A stretch of 64,000 bases of DNA, from positions 558,001 through 622,000 of the forward strand of contig JADJWE010000002.1 of assembly GCA_016716525.1 (NCBI GenBank), given 5' to 3'. Of the stretch, positions 24,994-35,155 are shown one piece after another. The notes beneath the pieces were generated by a model. It was given only the letters and a program-made list of their open reading frames with translations, was not told the DNA's origin and ran no database searches. Origin of the DNA: Candidatus Flexicrinis affinis (GTDB lineage Bacteria; Chloroflexota; Anaerolineae; Aggregatilineales; Phototrophicaceae). The translations under genes and the position numbers were made by a program. Numbering within the stretch: the first letter of the stretch is position 1; each line of letters opens with the position of its first letter.

Positions 24994-26241
24994 TCACGCC
25001 GTCGGCAGCCAGATGTGCAGCAGGCCGGAGTCGGTGCCGACGGCCAGCGCGAGATGTCCGTCCGCGAGCGTAAGGGCTGCTAAATTGGTGCTGACCGTCC
25101 CGTCGACCGGCACGACCCATGCGATTTCGATGTCCTCGGGGCCGTCGCGGCGCAGGCCGGCCAGATTACGCCGTTCCTGATCGGGCAGCACCAATTCGAC
25201 GCGCCCGTCTCCGTCGAAGTCTCCCGCCACCGCCATATCGAGGTTGTCGGAATACAGCACATGCGATGTGAACCCGCGCAGTTCGGCCACTACCGGAAAC
25301 CCGTCGCCGTTGAGCCGGTTGAACTGGACCACCCCGCCGATGTGCGGCGTCAGCACCGACGCCAGTTCGATCACGCCGTCTTCGCTAAATGCTCCGGCCG
25401 CGAGCTGATGACGCCAGCGCCCGCCGCGACCAACCTGCGGGCCTTCCGCGATCTGTTCGCCGGTGTCACCGGCATAGACGCGGATACGCGCGCCAGCCTC
25501 CTCGTCGGCCACCGTGGCAATGAGTTCCTCGGAACCGTTGCCATCCATGTCCGTCCACAGCGGTGTCAGGCCTTCAAACACCAGCCCGTCTTCCAGCGAG
25601 ATACGGTACACCTCGGTCAACGTCTCGATATTGAATACGACCAGCGCCGTCGCCTCGACGGCATCGCCCAGCACGCCGTGGGCATAACGCGACGTCTGGC
25701 CGGCGTAGACGGCGGCACGGTCGCCACGCACGACGATTCGCGCGTCCGGTAGGGCGTCGAGCGACTCTCGCACGACCGTACCGCGCGCGGTGCGAACGAC
25801 GTCACCGTTGTTGGCGACATATAGCAGCCCCTCGGGCAGTACGACCGGTACCGACCGGACCGACGCATCGGCGGGCAGAGGTAGCAGTGCGAGGTCGCCG
25901 TCCGGGTCGATCATGCCGACCGGCGGCTGACCGGGCGCAAGCTGCCCGGCGGGATTGAGCCGGCCGTTGGCGTCGACGGCAAGCACGCGCCCGTCCTCAA
26001 GCGCCACCAGCCACGATGCGCGGCTGCGCGAGGGTGTCCCGACGACCCACTTGGGCACGCCGTCAAGTTGAACGCTGAGGTAGACGGCATCCGGCATAGA
26101 GCCGACACCGGGGACAAATCGGCTGCCGGTGGGCTGATGATGAGGGATTGCGGCAAGCGGCATAGGTCGTTCCTCATGGGCGGCAGGCGCAATGGACGTT
26201 GTAAGAAGCAGCACTAAAGCAATTGTCCATCGCGGCATCAC
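24994..26241 (-). CDS. Secreted FG-GAP/VCBS-like repeat protein
   Basis: A 415-residue exported protein with a signal peptide (1-20) and a beta-propeller-like body. Two acidic calcium-type loops are visible, 'DMDGNGSEELIA' and 'DFDGDGRVELVL', typical of FG-GAP/VCBS repeats, and other blades repeat the pattern 'GxLxVANNGDVV'. Such proteins usually act in adhesion, carbohydrate binding or as scaffolds. There is no catalytic motif I recognise. It is upstream of the importer operon on the same strand, but 130 bases with a promoter separate them, so a joint function is not implied. Confidence 0.65.
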   Translation of the reverse strand: MMPRWTIALVLLLTTSIAPAAHEERPMPLAAIPHHQPTGSRFVPGVGSMPDAVYLSVQLDGVPKWVVGTPSRSRASWLVALEDGRVLAVDANGRLNPAGQLAPGQPPVGMIDPDGDLALLPLPADASVRSVPVVLPEGLLYVANNGDVVRTARGTVVRESLDALPDARIVVRGDRAAVYAGQTSRYAHGVLGDAVEATALVVFNIETLTEVYRISLEDGLVFEGLTPLWTDMDGNGSEELIATVADEEAGARIRVYAGDTGEQIAEGPQVGRGGRWRHQLAAGAFSEDGVIELASVLTPHIGGVVQFNRLNGDGFPVVAELRGFTSHVLYSDNLDMAVAGDFDGDGRVELVLPDQERRNLAGLRRDGPEDIEIAWVVPVDGTVSTNLAALTLADGHLALAVGTDSGLLHIWLPTA

Positions 26242-26344
26242 TCACCGGCCCAGTCGTGTCGATGCGAGAGGCCGCCGGCACGGTTGCCGACGACCGACTC
26301 AGTGTACAGGACGAATCCAGTTCGGGTCAGTGGAGAATGAGCAG

Positions 26345-28009
26345 CTACGGCTGAGTGCCAGACAGCTTTGACGCGTAGTCGGTCGCGTTCTCGGTCGACT
26401 GGAAGATCACGGGCTGCGCATCGAACACGGCATCCGGGCCCAGCCGCATCAACGCGCCGGTTCGCGTGAGTTCGTCGCGCAGCTTTTTCCCGACACCGGC
26501 AAGGATCAGCTTGCCGCCCTGATCGCGCAGCATTGAGTCGTAGCGCAGGATGACGTTGATCCCGGTGCTGCCGAGCGACTCGGTATCGCGCAAGCGCAGA
26601 ATCACGAGCGGCTTGACACTGCCTTCCGGATCGGGCAGCAGCGACTCCAGCTTGCGGAACGCCGCGAAGTACAGCGTGCCGTTGACCGAAAGCACCACGG
26701 GCGTATGGTCAGGCAGCTTAGCCGGGCTGGGCTGCTCGCTGAACCGTCCCCGCTCGTCCTGTACGAGTTGAACGACTTCGATCTGCGTGCTGGATGTCCA
26801 GATGTACAACCCGAGCGACAGCAACACGCCGCCGTAGATCGAGTACTCAAGCGGCAGCACCAGCGCGCCGGCGAAGGTTGCCAGCATCGACACGCGGCCA
26901 ATCGTGGAGACGGCCCACACCAGGCGAATTGCGCGCAGGTCGATCAAGCTGAGTGCCGCGACGACGAGGTGACCGGCCAGCGCCGCCAGCGGAATCACCT
27001 CAATCACGCCAGAGAACAACAGCATCATCATAAAGATGGTGATGCCGGCGTAGACGTTCGCCATGCGGCTTTGCGCGCCGCTGCTGATGTTGACGGCCGT
27101 GCGCGAGAGCGACCCGCTGGACGGCAGCGCCTGAAACACGCTTCCGACCGCGTTTGAGACGCTGTGCGCGATGAAGTCCCGGTTGACATCCGCGCGGGGT
27201 TCCTTGCGGTCGCGCAGCTTCTCGACAAGCGCAGCGTGCTGCACACAGGCCAACAGCGCCGTGGCGAACGCCGCGCCGAGCAGCGGCTGAGCGTAACCGA
27301 GGTCAGGCAAAACGGGCAGCGGCAGTCCTGACGGAATCGGCGACTGATCGCTCACGAGCGCAACCGTCGACCAGTCGAAGATCAGCACCAGCGGCGTGAC
27401 GATCGCGAAGGCGACCAGCGTCGCGATGTTCTTGAGGCGTCGCATGTGGTGGAACGTGTAGATCATCACTGTCGTGGCCGCGCCGACGACGAGCGTCGCC
27501 GGGTCAGTTTCGGCGATCCGCCCGAACAGCTCGATGACGCCGCCCAGCGCGTTGCTGCCCGAATGCACCTCGATGCCGAAGATGTGATCCAGTTGACCGA
27601 AGATGATGAGCACGCCTGCCCCGCTGATAAAGCCGACGATCACGGCATTGCTGACGAATCGTGTGAGCGCAGAGAAGCGGAACAGACCGAATACGAGTTG
27701 AAACGCGGCGACCAGCAGCGTGAACGTGAACAGCGGAACGGGCGGGTCGGGGTTGTTGAAGGTCGTTAGCGCGCCCGCCACCAACAGCATGAGCACGTTT
27801 GTCGGCGCGACGGTGACGAAACGCGAACTGCTCAACAGGCCGCCGATGATTGTCGGGAAGATGCTGGCATAGAGACCGTAGACCGGATTGACGCCGCCCA
27901 GCAGCGCGAATCCCATCGACTGCGGCGCGCCGGCGATTGCACCGGTCAGTCCCGCAGTGAAGTCCGCACCAAAACTCGCCCGTGCAAAGCGCAGACGTTC
28001 ACGAAGCAT
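26345..28009 (-). CDS. SulP-family anion transporter with STAS domain
   Basis: A 554-residue transporter. Residues 10-420 contain about 12-14 hydrophobic helices with the SulP landmarks 'FTAGLTGAIAGAPQSMGFAL', 'YGLYASIFPTIIGGLLSSS' and 'DFIAHSVSNAVGSVFQALP'. A STAS domain follows (about 430-540). SulP proteins carry sulfate, bicarbonate, chloride or other anions. The ATG at 28009 is preferred because the family N-terminus begins there; a TTG 36 bases upstream would add twelve residues. Substrate is not predictable, and no sulfate-assimilation gene is adjacent. Confidence 0.88.
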   Translation of the reverse strand: MLRERLRFARASFGADFTAGLTGAIAGAPQSMGFALLGGVNPVYGLYASIFPTIIGGLLSSSRFVTVAPTNVLMLLVAGALTTFNNPDPPVPLFTFTLLVAAFQLVFGLFRFSALTRFVSNAVIVGFISGAGVLIIFGQLDHIFGIEVHSGSNALGGVIELFGRIAETDPATLVVGAATTVMIYTFHHMRRLKNIATLVAFAIVTPLVLIFDWSTVALVSDQSPIPSGLPLPVLPDLGYAQPLLGAAFATALLACVQHAALVEKLRDRKEPRADVNRDFIAHSVSNAVGSVFQALPSSGSLSRTAVNISSGAQSRMANVYAGITIFMMMLLFSGVIEVIPLAALAGHLVVAALSLIDLRAIRLVWAVSTIGRVSMLATFAGALVLPLEYSIYGGVLLSLGLYIWTSSTQIEVVQLVQDERGRFSEQPSPAKLPDHTPVVLSVNGTLYFAAFRKLESLLPDPEGSVKPLVILRLRDTESLGSTGINVILRYDSMLRDQGGKLILAGVGKKLRDELTRTGALMRLGPDAVFDAQPVIFQSTENATDYASKLSGTQP

Positions 28010-28079
28010 GTGCAAATAGCCCAGTTGAAAGTGCCGAGACAGCAAACAGTGTACCGCACGCTCAGGCGGTTGGCGTTAG

Positions 28080-29126
28080 CTATGACGCATTCTTGACGTG
28101 TAGATCGAAGAACGCCGTCACGCGCTGCATGAATTCGACCCAACTGTCGCCCCAGAACGTGTGATCCTGTCCCTCATACCAGAAGAACTGCACCGCGATT
28201 CCCTCGGCGCGCATGGCGTCGTACAGCTTGGTCGACCATGCGGTCGGAACGACGGTGTCACGGCTACCAATATGGATTTGCACTGGCACGGTAATCAGGT
28301 CGAGGTCGTGGATCGGCGACACCCGCGTGACAAACTCAGTATCGCGGGCCGCGTCCAAGTACGTCTCGTACAACGTTTCATCCACATCGGCCGGGATGAC
28401 TTCGCCACGGTTGCAGCGCCGCCCTGCCCGCCGTTCGGCCAGACATCCCGGCCCCCAAAGGCCGATCAGGTCGGAGTCGTCGGCGCTGTTGGTGGCGTAC
28501 AACACAGCGGCGTCGATACGCGGGTCGATCGTCAGCGCTTTGGTGGCGATCCCGCCGCCCATGCTGTGCCCCCACATGCCGATCCGTGACGTATCGGCCT
28601 GCGGGACGGTCTCTAGCGCGCTGATCAGGTTGAGCACGTCGGCGGTGACACCGGCGTGAAACAGGCTGACGCCCCAGTCGCTGCCGCCCCAACTGCGGTA
28701 GTCTGACGAGACAGTCAGGTAGCCGCGCGCGTTGAGATAGCCCGCCGCTTCCCACGTCTCGTAGCCCGACCAGTACTCGGCCTGACGGATGTACCCGTGA
28801 TTGAGCACGATCACCGGGAACGGCCCCGTTCCCGGCGGCACCTGCATGATGCCCGTGATCGTCAGGCCGTCGCTCGGGTAGGAGATCAGATAGCGCGTAA
28901 ACGTGTCGGTCGCCATGATCGACCGCTCGATCGTGACCGTGCCGCCGGGGTACTCGCGTGCGCGCAGCGATTCGAGCGTATACAGTTCGAGAATCGTGTA
29001 GTCGAGCACCGCGGCGCCGTCGCCCTCGGGCGGGGTCGACGCGTCTTGAGCGGTTGTCGGGGACAGAGCGAAAACGATCAGGATCAGTAGTGCGAAACGC
29101 GAGGAAACCTGTAGGACGTGGGACAT
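28080..29126 (-). CDS. Secreted alpha/beta hydrolase
   Basis: A 348-residue exported serine hydrolase. The signal peptide (about 1-27) ends near 'SPTTAQ'. The nucleophile elbow is 'MWGHSMGGGIATKAL', the oxyanion region 'VLNHGYIRQ', and the likely acid and histidine are in 'HIGSRDTVVP' and 'EGQDHTFWGDS'. This pattern fits the prolyl-oligopeptidase/dienelactone-hydrolase branch, acting on peptides or esters. The ATG at 29126 gives a proper signal peptide and has GGTGAG upstream; a GTG eight codons earlier is less likely. It lies alone between the SulP gene and the Liv importer. Confidence 0.8.
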   Translation of the reverse strand: MSHVLQVSSRFALLILIVFALSPTTAQDASTPPEGDGAAVLDYTILELYTLESLRAREYPGGTVTIERSIMATDTFTRYLISYPSDGLTITGIMQVPPGTGPFPVIVLNHGYIRQAEYWSGYETWEAAGYLNARGYLTVSSDYRSWGGSDWGVSLFHAGVTADVLNLISALETVPQADTSRIGMWGHSMGGGIATKALTIDPRIDAAVLYATNSADDSDLIGLWGPGCLAERRAGRRCNRGEVIPADVDETLYETYLDAARDTEFVTRVSPIHDLDLITVPVQIHIGSRDTVVPTAWSTKLYDAMRAEGIAVQFFWYEGQDHTFWGDSWVEFMQRVTAFFDLHVKNAS

Positions 29127-29213
29127 CGAAGCATGCTCACCAGTAAACACGCAAACGATAGCAGGCGTGCGGCGCGCTGTCAGCCCACGACCACCCGACG
29201 CTTGCGCGAACGG

Positions 29214-29960
<747 letters not shown>

Positions 29961-29974
29961 TTCGAGACCGCCTG

Positions 29975-30760
29975 CTAGTTCTTGATCAATTTGAGTGCGC
30001 GGCTGCCGAGGTAGGCTTCGATCACCCGCGCATCCTGCTGCACCTCGGATGGCTTGCCCTCGCTGATCTTGCGTCCGTAGTCGAGCACCGTGACCTTGTC
30101 GCTGATCGTCATGACGACGTGCATGTCATGTTCGATCAGCAGGATCGTCAACTTGCGTTCATCGCGCAGGCGGCGGATGAACGCGGTCATGTCCTTGGTC
30201 TCGTTCGGGTTCATGCCGGCTGTCGGCTCGTCCAGCAGCAGCAGCTTCGGCCGCGTTGCCAGCGCGCGCGCGATCTCGAGGCGGCGCTGCAAGCCGTAAG
30301 GCAAATTGCGCGATTCGATGTCTTCAAAACCCTTCAGGCCGACATAGGCGAGCAATTCTTGGCCGTGCTGGATAGCCTCGTCTTCCTCTGTTCGGGTCGA
30401 ACGCAGCTTGAGCAGATCGCCCCACCACGGCGAGCGCAGCCAGTGGTGCATGCCGATCAGCACGTTTTCGAGCGCGCTCAGGCGGCCGAACAGTCTGATG
30501 GTCTGGAACGTGCGGCCGATCCCATATCGCGTCAGCCGGTGCGGCGAAAGGCCGCCGATGTCATGCCCGTCAAAGCGCACCGTGCCGGTCGACGGCTTGT
30601 AGTAGCCGGTGACGATGTTGAAGAAGGTCGTCTTGCCGGCACCATTCGGCCCGATGATGCTGTTGATCGCACCGGATTCTACGGTGTAGTCGAGTGTGTC
30701 GACCGCCGTCAGACCGCCGAACTTCTTGCTGACCCCCTTCGCCTCAAGCAGCGTCGCCAT
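29975..30760 (-). CDS. livG: Branched-chain amino acid-type ABC ATPase LivG
   Basis: A 261-residue ATP-binding subunit. Walker A is 'GPNGAGKTTFFNIVTG' and Walker B is 'LLLLDEPTAGMNPNET'; the LivG-specific 'IEHDMHVVMTISDKVTVLDYG' is clear. The signature segment is degenerate: 'NLPYGLQRRLEIARAL' has YG in place of SGG, which is normal for LivG. The ATG at 30760 is chosen because GAGGAGG lies six bases upstream. It overlaps the end of livM by 17 bases, implying coupled translation. Confidence 0.94.
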   Translation of the reverse strand: MATLLEAKGVSKKFGGLTAVDTLDYTVESGAINSIIGPNGAGKTTFFNIVTGYYKPSTGTVRFDGHDIGGLSPHRLTRYGIGRTFQTIRLFGRLSALENVLIGMHHWLRSPWWGDLLKLRSTRTEEDEAIQHGQELLAYVGLKGFEDIESRNLPYGLQRRLEIARALATRPKLLLLDEPTAGMNPNETKDMTAFIRRLRDERKLTILLIEHDMHVVMTISDKVTVLDYGRKISEGKPSEVQQDARVIEAYLGSRALKLIKN

Positions 30761-31877
30761 GGATTGCCTCCTCAATGGTCAGCGGAGTATGCCGGCGCCG
30801 CCCGAGATGCCCGAAAAGCCCTTGCGGACGGAACAGCATCACGGCGATCAGGCCGACGCCGAAGAACACCCAGCGCAGGCTCTGTACGTCGCTGTTGGGA
30901 AAGATGGACGGCATGATCTGCGCCAGAAGCACGCCGTCGAACGTCGAGATCAGCAGGCCGCCGATCAACACGCCCCACACGCTTCCAGCCCCGCTGAGGA
31001 TGACGATAATCAGCAGGAAGATCGACACTTGGAAGCGGAACAACTCTGGAAAGATCGCCCCAAGCATCGACGCGAACACTGCCCCCGCAAGGCCGCTGAA
31101 CGACGCGCCGAACGCAAACGCCAGCAGCTTGACCCGCACGGTGTTGACGCCCATGAATCGTGCGGCCGTCTCGTCCTCGCGAATGGCACGCCATGCGCGG
31201 CCAATGCGCGAGTCCTCGAACCGGCGCGAAGCGGACAGCACGATCAGCACCAGAATGACGATGATGAAATACCAGAATGTCGGGTTTACCCCGGGATCGA
31301 GCTGCCCCGGTGGCAGTCCCGCGACGCTTTCTATTAACCCGAAATTCGGCCGTCCGAGCGGCTTCATGCCGAGCGGCCCGTTGGTCAGGTTAAAACTCTC
31401 GACCAACACCCAGTCGCCAAAGCGAATCGTGATATGGTCGAGGTTGCGCACCAGCGGCGGAATAATCTCGCCGAACGCCAGCGTCACAATCGCCAGATAG
31501 TCGCCGCGCAAGCGCAACGTCGGCGCTCCGATAAACATGCCGAACAGGGCCGCGACTAGAACGCATATCCAGATGGCGATGAAGAAGCTGTATTCCAATC
31601 GCAGCGACGGCCACGTCAGGATTCCGAACGTGTACGCCCCGATGGCGAAGAACGCGGCGTAGCCGAGGTCAAGCAAGCCCGCGAAGCCGACGACGATATT
31701 CAGGCCAAGCGCCAGACATACGTAGATCAGGGCGCGGTTGATCTGTGTCAGCAGGCCGAATCCGGTTTGGCGCTCGAGGATGTTGATCACCGGCGGCACG
31801 AAGACGACGATCGCGACGAGGATGGCGAGCTGCGCCCAGCGCGGAATGGACCGCCAGCGTGAAAGCAGAGTGCTCAT
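30744..31877 (-). CDS. livM: Branched-chain amino acid-type ABC permease LivM
   Basis: A 377-residue permease with about nine to ten helices. Family features include 'YVCLALGLNIVVGFAGLLDLG', 'GAPTLRLRGDYLAIVTLAFGEII' and the ATPase-coupling 'GRAWRAIREDETAARFMGVNTVRVKLLAF'. A long external loop (about 145-200) precedes the later helices. It starts three bases after livH and overlaps livG. It forms the pore together with LivH. Confidence 0.93.
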   Translation of the reverse strand: MSTLLSRWRSIPRWAQLAILVAIVVFVPPVINILERQTGFGLLTQINRALIYVCLALGLNIVVGFAGLLDLGYAAFFAIGAYTFGILTWPSLRLEYSFFIAIWICVLVAALFGMFIGAPTLRLRGDYLAIVTLAFGEIIPPLVRNLDHITIRFGDWVLVESFNLTNGPLGMKPLGRPNFGLIESVAGLPPGQLDPGVNPTFWYFIIVILVLIVLSASRRFEDSRIGRAWRAIREDETAARFMGVNTVRVKLLAFAFGASFSGLAGAVFASMLGAIFPELFRFQVSIFLLIIVILSGAGSVWGVLIGGLLISTFDGVLLAQIMPSIFPNSDVQSLRWVFFGVGLIAVMLFRPQGLFGHLGRRRHTPLTIEEAIHGDAA

Positions 31878-31880
31878 CGG

Positions 31881-32813
31881 TTACACCTTCTCCACACTCT
31901 GAGTCGAACCGAGGATGCCCGACGGCCGGAATACCAGCATAAGGATCAGCAGCGAGAAGATGATCACGCGAGACCATTCGCCGCCGATGTAGAGGTCGCT
32001 CATGGCCTGCACCATGCCGATGATGAACGCGCCCAACACGGCGCCTCTGATATTGCCAATGCCACCCAGCACCGCGGCGGTAAACGCGAATAGGCCGAAC
32101 TCGAAGCCCATGATGAACCGGCCGCTGCCGGTGTACAGACCGTAGACCATGCCAGCGATTCCCGCCAACCCGCCACCGATGAAGAATGTGATCGCGATGA
32201 TCCGGTTGACGTTGATGCCCATCATCGCGGCGGCTTCGCGGTCTTGGGCGGCGGCGCGCATGGCCTTCCCCAGCCGCGTCCGGTCGATGAAGAGCGTCAG
32301 GCCAATCATCAACGGGATGGTGACGCCAAACAGCAGGAGGTCGCGCGGGGTAAAACGGATGATGCGGCTGAAGTCGCTCAGGAAGTTGGTCGTCGGGATG
32401 AAGCGCGGGTAGTTGATCTGATTCGCGCCCCAAATGTAGGCGTAGATCGCCTCCAGCATGAACGACACGCCGACGGCGGTGATCAGCGGCGCCAGCTTTG
32501 ACGAACCGCGCAGCGGCCGGTATGCCACCCTCTCGATTACGACGTTGAGACCGCCTGTTAACACCACGACCACGACCGCGATCAACGGAAGCGCGAGTAT
32601 CCATGCCCCTTGCAGCGGCATCGGGACATCGAACAGTCCCCAGATCGTCAATGAAATAAAGAAGCCAAACGTAAACAAATCGCCATGTGCGAAGTTGATC
32701 AGCTCGATGATGCCGTACACCATCGTGTAGCCGAGCGCGATGAGCGCCAAGTAACAGCCGATCGATAAGCCAACCAGTACCTGCCGTAAGAACGCCTCAA
32801 GCTGCGGATCCAT
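31881..32813 (-). CDS. livH: Branched-chain amino acid-type ABC permease LivH
   Basis: A 310-residue permease with about eight helices. It shows 'QVLVGLSIGCYLALIALGYT', 'MVYGIIELINFAHGDLF', and the coupling loop 'RTRLGKAMRAAAQDREAAAM', then 'GINVNRIIAITFFIGGGLAG'. It is the first permease after the binding-protein gene, separated from it by a strong GC hairpin. Partner of LivM. Confidence 0.94.
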   Translation of the reverse strand: MDPQLEAFLRQVLVGLSIGCYLALIALGYTMVYGIIELINFAHGDLFTFGFFISLTIWGLFDVPMPLQGAWILALPLIAVVVVVLTGGLNVVIERVAYRPLRGSSKLAPLITAVGVSFMLEAIYAYIWGANQINYPRFIPTTNFLSDFSRIIRFTPRDLLLFGVTIPLMIGLTLFIDRTRLGKAMRAAAQDREAAAMMGINVNRIIAITFFIGGGLAGIAGMVYGLYTGSGRFIMGFEFGLFAFTAAVLGGIGNIRGAVLGAFIIGMVQAMSDLYIGGEWSRVIIFSLLILMLVFRPSGILGSTQSVEKV

Positions 32814-32833
32814 GGTCCCTCTTCTGCAATCGC

Positions 32834-32871
32834 TTCGCCGCCCCCGGACTGTGTATCCCGGGGGCGGCGAA
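32834..32871 (-). terminator. 14-bp GC hairpin between the Liv binding-protein gene and livH
   Basis: TTCGCCGCCCCCGG (32834-32847) pairs perfectly with CCGGGGGCGGCGAA (32858-32871) around a 10-base loop. It lies between the binding-protein stop codon and the livH start on the minus strand. No T-run follows, so partial read-through that gives more binding protein than permease is likely. Confidence 0.7.
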
Positions 32872-32896
32872 ACTGCCTCACGGCGTCAGCGCGAAG

Positions 32897-34153
32897 TTAT
32901 TCACAAGTCTCGTGCATCGTGGGCGTGATTGCAGTGGGGTTGGAGAAGTTGTCGCTCTCGAAGTCGTAACCGTAGAAGGCGGCTGCGGTGTTGTCACCGT
33001 TCTCGTCGAACCCGAAGGTGCCGATGATGCCTTCGAAGTCGGCCGTGCTGCGGACAGCTTCGAGGACCGACGCGCGATCGACGGTGCCGGTCTCAGACGC
33101 GCTACCGAGCGCGTTGAGGACGACCTGCATCGACGCGTAGGCGTACACGCTGTACGGATCCGGCTCTTCGCCAAACTGCTCGACGTAGTCGGTGTAGAAC
33201 CGCACGCCCTGCTCGTTGCTGAGCAAGCTCGGCAGCAGGCCGGGGAACGTGAAGTAAGTGTTGTTCGCCAGAATCTCGGCACCGCCGACCTGTTCGATCA
33301 GCGCGGCAGAGAGGATTCCGTCCGGACCCATGAACTTGATGCCTTCATCGAACAGACCTTCGTCGTACATGGCCTGAACAACGCGCGGGCCGCCGCTGTC
33401 AAGCACGAAGCCGCCGTAGATCAGGTCGGCGCCGTCGCGCAGCGCAGCCGTCAGAGCCGAACGCGGGTCGGAATCGGCCGTCTCCAGCGACGAACGGCCG
33501 ACAACGTTCAGGCCGATCTCTTCGGCGTGGTTGACGAATTCGTTGGCGATACCGGCGCCGTAGGCCTGCGTATCGTCAAGAACGTAGACGTTCTCAAAGC
33601 CGAGGCAGACTGCCCACGAGGCAGCCGCCGGGCCTTGTACGTCGTCGGTCGCCGCAACGCGGAAGTAGTTGACTTCGCCCGACGGACGATAGATGCCCGG
33701 CTCGTCTTCGGCGCAGGTCGGGCAGGAACGGGTCAGACCGGCGTAGCTGTTGGCGGGGCTGACCTGCACGACGCCAGCCGCGTTGGTGATCGGCATGGAC
33801 ACAGCGGCGGCACCGCTGTTGTACGTCCCCATGTAGACCAAGCATTCCGGATCGTTCACGCAGCGCTGGGCGTTCTCCGCCTCGATTTGGCCGTCCCAAG
33901 CACCGGAGGTGGGCGACGCGTCGTCCAACGGCACGACTTGGACCGTAAGGCCGGCCGGCCCCATGCCTTCATTGTCTGCCAGATAGTGCTCGAGCGCCAA
34001 GTTGACTGCGTTGAGCATGGATTGACCAATGGCCTGCGTGCCGCCAGTCAGAGGCCACGACGTGTAGATCTTGACGGTCTGTCCGTCCTGCGCACTGACA
34101 CCCAGAACCAGCAGGGCCAGTAGGACGAAGACCACGACGCGTTTTGCCAGCAT
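32897..34153 (-). CDS. Branched-chain amino acid-type solute-binding protein
   Basis: A 418-residue exported periplasmic-type binding protein of the Leu/Ile/Val (type I) class. Signal peptide at 1-22 ('VVVFVLLALLVLGVSAQ'). Body motifs include 'YTSWPLTGGTQAIGQSMLNA', 'VYMGTYNSGAAAVSMPITN' and 'VYVLDDTQAYGAGIANEFVN'. It carries several cysteines, including a 'CPTC' pair, that may form disulfides outside the cell. The ATG at 34153 is chosen for the signal peptide and GAGGAG upstream. It heads the liv operon. The ligand could be branched-chain amino acids, amides or urea-like compounds; sequence does not decide. Confidence 0.9.
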   Translation of the reverse strand: MLAKRVVVFVLLALLVLGVSAQDGQTVKIYTSWPLTGGTQAIGQSMLNAVNLALEHYLADNEGMGPAGLTVQVVPLDDASPTSGAWDGQIEAENAQRCVNDPECLVYMGTYNSGAAAVSMPITNAAGVVQVSPANSYAGLTRSCPTCAEDEPGIYRPSGEVNYFRVAATDDVQGPAAASWAVCLGFENVYVLDDTQAYGAGIANEFVNHAEEIGLNVVGRSSLETADSDPRSALTAALRDGADLIYGGFVLDSGGPRVVQAMYDEGLFDEGIKFMGPDGILSAALIEQVGGAEILANNTYFTFPGLLPSLLSNEQGVRFYTDYVEQFGEEPDPYSVYAYASMQVVLNALGSASETGTVDRASVLEAVRSTADFEGIIGTFGFDENGDNTAAAFYGYDFESDNFSNPTAITPTMHETCE

Positions 34154-34172
34154 TTTTGCACTCTCCTCACAC

Positions 34173-34178
34173 AGTATA
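34173..34178 (-). promoter_or_regulatory. -10 element (TATACT) of the liv operon
   Basis: On the minus strand TATACT lies 19 bases before the ATG of the binding-protein gene at 34153, placing the start just ahead of the GAGGAG ribosome site. No clear -35 element is visible at 16-18 bases. The same stretch reads TATAAT on the plus strand, so it may serve the divergent EamA gene too. Confidence 0.4.
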
Positions 34179-34258
34179 ATTTGCGAGCCGCGCAACACTG
34201 CCTTTTCGGGCGGTGTGCGCGCATTGTAGCGACTCGCCTAATGTACCGGCAAATTCTC

Positions 34259-35155
34259 ATGACAAAGGACGGTTTCCCCGTGATTCGAGGCGCCATCTAC
34301 GGGCTGACGGCTGCGGCCATTTGGGGCGGAATGTACGTCGTGTCGGACGTCGTGCTGCCGGTGATCCCGCCATTCGCACTGCTCACACTTCGGCTGCTGT
34401 TGGGCGGCGCGGTGCTGCTTGCGCTGTTGGCGTATCAGCGCAGGAACGGCAGCGGACCGGCCTTGCCCCGCCGATCGGACCTGCCGGTTCTGCTCGGCGT
34501 CGGGCTAATCGGGTTCGGTGTCAGCATCGGGGCGCAGTTCGTCGGCACCGACCTGTCGACCGCGATCAACGGCTCGGTCGTGACGAGCGCGTCGCCGGCG
34601 TTCATCGTGCTGTTTGCGGCGCTGATCCTGCGCGAGCGCCTCAACATGCGCCGTGTGCTGGCCGTCGGGTTGGCGAGCATCGGCGTGCTGTTGATCCTCG
34701 ACCTCAGCCAAGCCAGTTTCTCGTCGGACACATTTCGCGGCGATGTGGCGCTGGCAGTCGCGGCGGTGACATGGGCGCTGTATTCGGTATTGGTCCGCCG
34801 CGTCAGCAAGAATCGCGATACGCTGGTCGTCACGCTGGCGGCGTTCGCGGGCGGACTGCTGCTCACAGTACCTGCCGCCGCAATTGAAGCGGGCACGCGG
34901 CCAGTCGGCGAGATCACACCGGCGATCGTGCTGGGCGTACTGTATCTCGGCGTGATCTCGACGGCCGTGGCGATGTGGATGTGGAACCGCGCTTTCGCGC
35001 TGGTCGATGCGTCGGTCGCGTCGCTGTTCTTCTTCGCACAGCCGGTCGTCGGCGCGGCGTTGAGCGTGATCCTGCTGGGTCAGCCGCTGACCGTGCCGCT
35101 GATCGCCGGCAGCATTCTGATCGCCGCCGGCGTGCTGCTGGCCCTGCGCGGTTAG
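34259..35155 (+). CDS. EamA/DMT-family permease
   Basis: A 298-residue membrane protein with ten hydrophobic helices in two EamA repeats ('AIYGLTAAAIWGGMYVVSDV' and 'DVALAVAAVTWALYSVLVRR'). Members export or import small metabolites such as amino acids, purines or cofactors. The start is uncertain: ATG codons at 34241 and 34259 and a GTG at 34280 (with AAAGGA ten bases upstream) are all in frame. It is divergent from the liv operon and its stop codon overlaps the end of the convergent DppC-like gene. Confidence 0.85.
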   Translation: MTKDGFPVIRGAIYGLTAAAIWGGMYVVSDVVLPVIPPFALLTLRLLLGGAVLLALLAYQRRNGSGPALPRRSDLPVLLGVGLIGFGVSIGAQFVGTDLSTAINGSVVTSASPAFIVLFAALILRERLNMRRVLAVGLASIGVLLILDLSQASFSSDTFRGDVALAVAAVTWALYSVLVRRVSKNRDTLVVTLAAFAGGLLLTVPAAAIEAGTRPVGEITPAIVLGVLYLGVISTAVAMWMWNRAFALVDASVASLFFFAQPVVGAALSVILLGQPLTVPLIAGSILIAAGVLLALRG